A stretch of DNA of 64,000 bases, from assembly GCA_030562195.1 (NCBI GenBank), contig JAUJPP010000003.1:22227398-22291397 (forward strand), written 5' to 3'. The notes beneath the pieces are model-generated. The model searched no databases. It saw nothing but the letters and a program-made list of their open reading frames with translations, and had not been told where the DNA came from. Below are positions 63,201-64,000 of this stretch, piece by piece. The position numbers and the translations under genes are program-made. Each line of letters begins with the position of its first letter. The stretch's first letter is position 1. Source of the stretch: Nipponacmea schrenckii (lineage: Eukaryota; Mollusca; Gastropoda; Lottiidae).

Positions 63201-63702
63201 AAGAATGAATAAATGAAGCTATTTCTTACCAACCAAGTTCATTATATAATATTTTATGTTTTAATCCAGGCGGGACAACGTCGTGGATGTATCCCGCTGT
63301 TAGAATCAAAATTATTCTATTAATTATTTTTATGTCAGCTTACCTTTTAGTATACCAGAGAATCGTTTCATTTCATTGTCAAATCTACTATTTAACCGAT
63401 TTATGTTAGTCATTTAATTGTGAGTAAAAGTAAATCAATTTATAATAACTCACTTCTTGTAAAAGAAATATGTCCTGAGGTAATACCGATTTTGTAGTCT
63501 GATATGTAAGCAGGACGGGGTTGAGGGTTGGGCTGTTCGAAATGAGACCTAAACACATATCGTAAAGTTTTTGGATTGACTATATTAGTCCAGGACACAG
63601 GTTGTGACTTAGCTGAATTTATATCCTGGGGAACTTCTTTAACATCTCCATTATCTGCTATGAGTTCTATTTGATTGAACAAAATGGTTGGTTCTTTGTC
63701 GA
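48115..63702 (-). CDS. Large fibronectin-III-like repeat protein, 32 in-phase exons, partial at both ends
   Basis: Thirty-two exons read right to left splice in phase and encode about 2,060 residues. The protein is a tandem array of roughly 100-residue modules. Each has an opening 'W.(G/S)(F/T).D.ESGI..Y.(W/F).(V/L)G' strand pair and a closing 'Y.V.V.A.N.AG...S.SDG..VD.(S/T)PP..G.V' segment. The closing signature recurs about a dozen times, for example TIDTSPPHKGSVHDG, LLDTSPPTAGVVND and DGFIIDVTPPVVGEVFDG. This is typical of FN3-like beta-sandwich repeats in large extracellular or membrane-anchored animal proteins; an adhesion or matrix role is inferred. No signal peptide, transmembrane segment or stop codon is in the visible part. 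Perfect phase continuity argues for a functional gene. Confidence 0.85.
48527..48759 (-). CDS. FN3-like gene exon 32
   Basis: Acceptor TGTTTCAG and donor GTAATA. It encodes YSDGFIVDTTPPLVSKNPVS and LKIEWSFKDEESDIERQFLS, spanning a module junction. Confidence 0.9.
48903..49114 (-). CDS. FN3-like gene exon 31
   Basis: Acceptor ATTTCAG and donor GTAAAT. It encodes AKWVGFKDTESGIEKYVWKV and ends RKIYSTIIAYNKA, a complete opening plus middle of a module. Confidence 0.9.
49367..49553 (-). CDS. FN3-like gene exon 30
   Basis: Acceptor AATTCCAG and donor GTAAGA. It encodes KYYSTVTACNIKNLCTSVSS followed by DGFIIDVTPPVVGEVFDG, a canonical module end. Confidence 0.9.
49858..50125 (-). CDS. FN3-like gene exon 29
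   Basis: Acceptor ATTTTAAG and donor GTAAGT. It spans a module junction, ILLDTSPPTAGVVND, and continues VHWQGFHDPHSTIKHYTVKL with a CPGC pair. An internal GTGAGT after GVVND is read through because the frame remains coding. Confidence 0.88.
50410..50584 (-). CDS. FN3-like gene exon 28
   Basis: Acceptor ATTTCAAG and donor GTAAGT. It encodes WTDSFKDVESGIKGYKWCVG and ends LKDGLTFYLSVH. It joins exon 29 to give LSVHGINGAGISS, the usual '.V.A.N.AG.S' strand. Confidence 0.88.
50781..50907 (-). CDS. FN3-like gene exon 27
   Basis: Acceptor AATTTCAG and donor GTAAAT. It encodes EISSQGINIDNTPPEITGYF, a module junction. It leaves two carried bases completing a codon with exon 28. Confidence 0.86.
51114..51230 (-). 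CDS. FN3-like gene exon 26
   Basis: Acceptor TAAACAG and donor GTAAAT. It encodes GSFVGGADVLQKENVGL and LQLQNGHTYYVTVE, the middle of a module. Confidence 0.86.
51404..51506 (-). CDS. FN3-like gene exon 25
   Basis: Acceptor TTTACAG and donor GTAATA. It encodes SNSIKVLWDSFVDVEEETAA and HHSGISHYDVRI, a module opening with the D..SGI..YDVRIG pattern. Confidence 0.86.
51645..52220. other. Intron, no recognised feature
   Basis: Part of the intron between exons 24 and 25 of the minus-strand gene. Open frames here show no similarity to the module pattern and no coding signal is recognised. Confidence 0.5.
52221..52435 (-). CDS. FN3-like gene exon 24
   Basis: Acceptor TTTTTCAG and donor GTAAAT. 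It encodes LIHGKRYHVCIHADAKSI and then SDGVTVDLSPPSGGRVWIE, one of the clearest canonical junctions. Confidence 0.9.
52609..52851 (-). CDS. FN3-like gene exon 23
   Basis: Acceptor ATTTAAG (weak) and donor GTAAGT. It encodes WLTADADYTPYNNIISAVW and SSYLTRENIVIKDPC, ending HPEVLKCGET. Confidence 0.8.
53362..53551 (-). CDS. FN3-like gene exon 22
   Basis: Acceptor AACCAG and donor GTAAGT. It encodes CRELAVRIYNKAGISTIVSS, a canonical module end, then VPAIVNDAVGPPIGS. Confidence 0.85.
53736..53760 (+). repeat. Left terminal inverted repeat of the Tc1 element
   Basis: TACTGGGCAAAAAAAGAAAC followed by ACATA, preceded by the TA target duplication. Confidence 0.85.
54061..55068 (+). CDS. Tc1-like transposase, 335 aa
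   Basis: Complete ORF that starts MPRLSEENRNQAIGRL and ends at a TGA stop. The N-terminal half has two helix-turn-helix motifs (about residues 5-45 and 62-105) joined by a GRPR AT-hook (56-59), the DNA-binding layout that recognises the inverted repeats. The catalytic triad is D149 (WFSDESRF), D237 (QHDNARPH) and E272 (NPIEHLWD), with 34 residues between the last two, so DD34E. A glycine-rich box (GGGSVMMW, 184-191) is present. Length is usual for Tc1 transposases (about 340). It is higher in G+C than the surroundings, consistent with horizontal or recent arrival. The enzyme cuts and pastes the element into TA sites in the nucleus. Confidence 0.95.
   Translation: MPRLSEENRNQAIGRLEAGETQSSVARHFNVRQSTICRLWQRYNLHHSTRDRPRSGRPRATTPAQDRFIRVLHLRNRTVSAEYTAHNIPGLRRISAQTVRNRLRQHGIRPMRTYTAPVLRRQHRRARLSWCRNVRPWTLVQWRRIWFSDESRFLLYRHDGRMRVYRRRNERYAQHCIQGVDRYGGGSVMMWAAISVDGRTDLVHVQGNLTAVRYRDEILQRHLIPAIDVRRQMFQHDNARPHTARVTVDYLAQNNVPVLPWPSKSPDLNPIEHLWDLLDRRVRRRQPQPQTLEQLRNALQDEWGRIPQQQIRRLIQSMPRRCQAVLDAHGGNTRY
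55237..55261 (-). repeat. Right terminal inverted repeat of the Tc1 element
   Basis: Read outward-in it is CACTGGCCAAAAAAAGAAAC followed by GCATA, three mismatches from the left end, followed on the + strand by TA. Confidence 0.85.
55404..55571 (-). CDS. FN3-like gene exon 21
   Basis: Acceptor TTTCTAG and donor GTATGT. It encodes YSSKFNQYHVCHVNNIIDKL and RLYLPWTPVTHVIEETKKT. The next intron (53552-55403) contains the Tc1 element; without it the intron would be about 324 bp. Confidence 0.82.
55779..55987 (-). CDS. FN3-like gene exon 20
   Basis: Acceptor TTACCAG and donor GTAGGA. It encodes LNPCKQYRSQLVFCAGTICS and then NSDGVVVLFESEKPKISL, a module end with two cysteines before the SDG. Confidence 0.85.
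56180..56321 (-). CDS. FN3-like gene exon 19
   Basis: Acceptor GATATCAG and donor GTAAGA. It encodes SGAPVCKNDINYQTSSTSYS and PHIKWVLQVKQDDS, a module opening half. Confidence 0.8.
56585..56622 (-). CDS. FN3-like gene exon 18, a 38-nt microexon
   Basis: Acceptor GTTTTCAG and donor GTACAC. It encodes ASEIWNPNHHLKK. It is needed to keep phase: it enters with one carried base and leaves in phase 0, matching exon 19. Being so short it would be missed by most gene finders. Confidence 0.65.
56822..56963 (-). CDS. FN3-like gene exon 17
   Basis: Acceptor TTGTATAG and donor GTGCAT. It encodes RYYVTVTATNEAGSTSVSSD followed by GVYILTTNFNLKDEVQV, a canonical module end with ILTT in place of DTSPP. Confidence 0.86.
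57166..57363 (-). CDS. FN3-like gene exon 16
   Basis: Acceptor AATTTAG and donor GTCAGT. It encodes VYNVRWYGFESGRFSDDISY, a diverged module opening, ending TKYTFSGLNMQTHK. Confidence 0.82.
57516..57799 (-). CDS. FN3-like gene exon 15
   Basis: Acceptor CTTTCAAG and donor GTAATT. It encodes YDYYISIRVENIAGLYTTL with flanking Ser/Thr-rich sequence and a Cys pair (NCQKSSPPTC). Confidence 0.82.
57995..58145 (-). CDS. FN3-like gene exon 14
   Basis: Acceptor ATTTCAG and donor GTTAGT. It encodes VGPVLVFTSPPILTGKI, a variant SPP junction, then VADWTGSTITDNDNSRLKFS. Confidence 0.82.
58425..58645 (-). CDS. FN3-like gene exon 13
   Basis: Acceptor ATCTTTCAG and donor GTATAA. It encodes MYVNWTGTDKESGIYDYQFG and, at the end, FYIVIKATNKAGLETIK, so it is one nearly complete module core. 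Confidence 0.9.
58956..59100 (-). CDS. FN3-like gene exon 12
   Basis: Acceptor TTTTCCAG and donor GTACGT. It encodes SIFPVNKFPNQTIQNQDLC and VLDVKFATTSYLTQHTH. It is the least module-like exon and may be a diverged half-module. Confidence 0.75.
59371..59645 (-). CDS. FN3-like gene exon 11
   Basis: Acceptor ATTTTAG and donor GTAAGT. It encodes YYLTVIAYNAALDPSEPVC and then SDGITIDSSRASITDVYIEG, a module end in which the usual SPP is replaced by SSRA. Confidence 0.88.
59822..60031 (-). CDS. FN3-like gene exon 10
   Basis: Acceptor CATTCAG and donor GTAAGT. It opens with the canonical junction ITIDTSPPHKGSVHDGKFG and continues HWEGFFDRESGIKHYQYGYS, so it spans the end of one module and the start of the next. 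Confidence 0.9.
60191..60421 (-). CDS. FN3-like gene exon 9 (cysteine-rich insert)
   Basis: Acceptor GTTTCAG and donor GTAATA. It encodes SMTDCTGKYKDKPRGSKCYC and then PVNGC, a cluster of four cysteines not seen elsewhere in the protein, followed by YFIEVTAMNHAKLTS, the usual module end. Confidence 0.83.
60729..60855 (-). CDS. FN3-like gene exon 8
   Basis: Acceptor GATTGCAG and donor GTATGT. It encodes IEWELYDKHSGIESVEWRLY, the module opening strand pair with the D.HSGI signature. It ends in phase 0. Confidence 0.83.
61125..61449 (-). CDS. FN3-like gene exon 7
   Basis: Acceptor TATTTCAG and donor GTAAGT. It encodes IVKFESYFDVDKTGG, then FFLKASDIFSRNVEDS and the module end TVHFDSTPPIIQNLWL. 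Confidence 0.85.
61558..61915 (-). CDS. FN3-like gene exon 6
   Basis: Acceptor ATCTTTCAG and donor GTAAAG. The longest exon (358 bp). It encodes YAIILLARDNAGNQQATRR followed by a long insert with WQHNLKSLTIEWQNRYINT that departs from the usual module pattern. Confidence 0.83.
62388..62528 (-). CDS. FN3-like gene exon 5
   Basis: Acceptor CTTTCAG and donor GTAAGT. It encodes AWSGWTDDSSGLKGYEIEIF, a clear module start, and ends EFDVTKPS. Both ends are phase 0. Confidence 0.85.
62705..62906 (-). CDS. FN3-like gene exon 4
   Basis: Acceptor TTTATAG and donor GTAAGT. It encodes DTYNGGFVQVHDMEAGI and the module end VKFDTVKPTHCKPTGC. The acceptor at 62906 was chosen over TTTAG at 62901 because only it keeps the frame. 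Confidence 0.8.
63053..63194 (-). CDS. FN3-like gene exon 3
   Basis: Acceptor TTTTCTAG and donor GTAAGA. It encodes SGSTVFRVGGQCPDNG and CSNTLDKSKITLPF. Two cysteines are present. It exits with two carried bases. Confidence 0.8.
63455..63702 (-). CDS. FN3-like gene exon 2 (numbered right to left)
   Basis: Acceptor ATCTTTCAG and donor GTGAGT. It encodes DKEPTILFNQIELIADNG and later SDYKIGITSGHISFT, with one 'W(T/S)...Y.IG' module half. It exits with one carried base. Confidence 0.75.
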
Positions 63703-63827
63703 CTGAAAGATATAATTTGGTCATACAGGGCGATAAGACATTGTAATTTTGTATTAAAAATAAATAGGTTGATAAAAGTGATTATACATCAAATGATTAG
63801 AAAATTTCGATATTTCTCGATTCATAC

Positions 63828-63911
63828 CGCAAGCCAATGACCTTGAACATAAAGAGAGGTCTTCGGCGGTGAATAATCAGCAGGATTTAGTTCAACTTTT
63901 TTTGTTTTCAT
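63828..63911 (-). CDS. Possible upstream exon of the FN3-like gene (uncertain)
   Basis: A donor GTATGA follows GCTTGCG at about 63828. One frame begins with ATG at 63911 and encodes VELNPADYSPPKTSLYVQG, but leaves the wrong phase for the next exon. Another frame gives SLCSRSLAC and fits the phase, but has a weak acceptor. The true 5' structure is undecided and the gene may extend beyond the right edge. Confidence 0.3.
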
Positions 63912-64000
63912 GTAATTTGATCTCGATTATCAATAAAATAAACGGATATCTAATTGGATTACGCAGAATGTCGGATTACTCAGATGTCGCATAAAACAGA

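Noticed and set aside
1..64000. CRISPR arrays, rRNA or tRNA genes, bacterial-type operons
   Set aside because: None seen. Tandem repeats here lack unique equal-length spacers, and the gene structure is clearly eukaryotic.

Overview
This is a 64-kb piece of an A+T-rich animal nuclear genome. It has multi-exon genes with long repeat-filled introns, GT-AG splice sites, a Tc1-type transposon, and 'pearl'-like elements (tetranucleotide GTCT/GTCC run followed by a core of roughly 140-170 bp tandem units) of the kind known from molluscs. A mollusc or other lophotrochozoan is the best inference; the species cannot be told from the sequence. A 500-N assembly gap lies at 41258-41757.

Layout. (1) 1-18.7 kb, + strand: the 3' part of an arrestin-domain-containing (alpha-arrestin, ARRDC) gene. 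Five phase-compatible coding exons lie between 2257 and 17920, the 5' end is outside the window, and polyadenylation signals lie near 18.64-18.70 kb. Its introns hold nested TTAA-flanked non-autonomous transposons (3.2-4.06 kb), a pearl-like element (8.87-10.16 kb), a second TTAA element with an internal duplication (10.4-10.9 kb), a minisatellite (13.1-13.6 kb) and a partial pearl-like element (15.5-16.0 kb). (2) 18.7-21.86 kb: intergenic, with one weak minus-strand candidate exon. (3) 21,861-48,010: a 26-kb block of nested non-coding repeats. I resolve three families (A, B, C) that share an unusual terminal architecture: a GC-rich hairpin whose arm is repeated in inverted orientation near the other end, a poly(T) tract just inside the hairpin, and a far terminus with a small hairpin followed by CTAG next to a T. 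This matches the asymmetric terminal inverted repeats and T-T insertion reported for Helitron2/Helentron-like rolling-circle elements. One C copy sits inside an A copy and other A copies give the empty site. Family B carries the C-terminal end of a LINE reverse-transcriptase ORF. (4) 48.1-63.7 kb, minus strand: a large gene with at least 32 phase-compatible exons (about 6.2 kb of coding sequence, about 2,060 residues) encoding tandem fibronectin-III-like repeats with a recurring 'SDG..VD.(S/T)PP..G.V' signature. Its 5' end probably lies beyond the right edge. Its 3' end is not found, because the last recognisable exon stops about 100 bp from the repeat block. An intact Tc1 (DD34E) transposon sits antisense in one intron.

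The two host genes are convergent and I see no functional link between them. The most unusual content is the 26-kb repeat block, its rolling-circle-like termini and its repeated bundles of ETS, NRF-1, KLF and nuclear-receptor motif matches.
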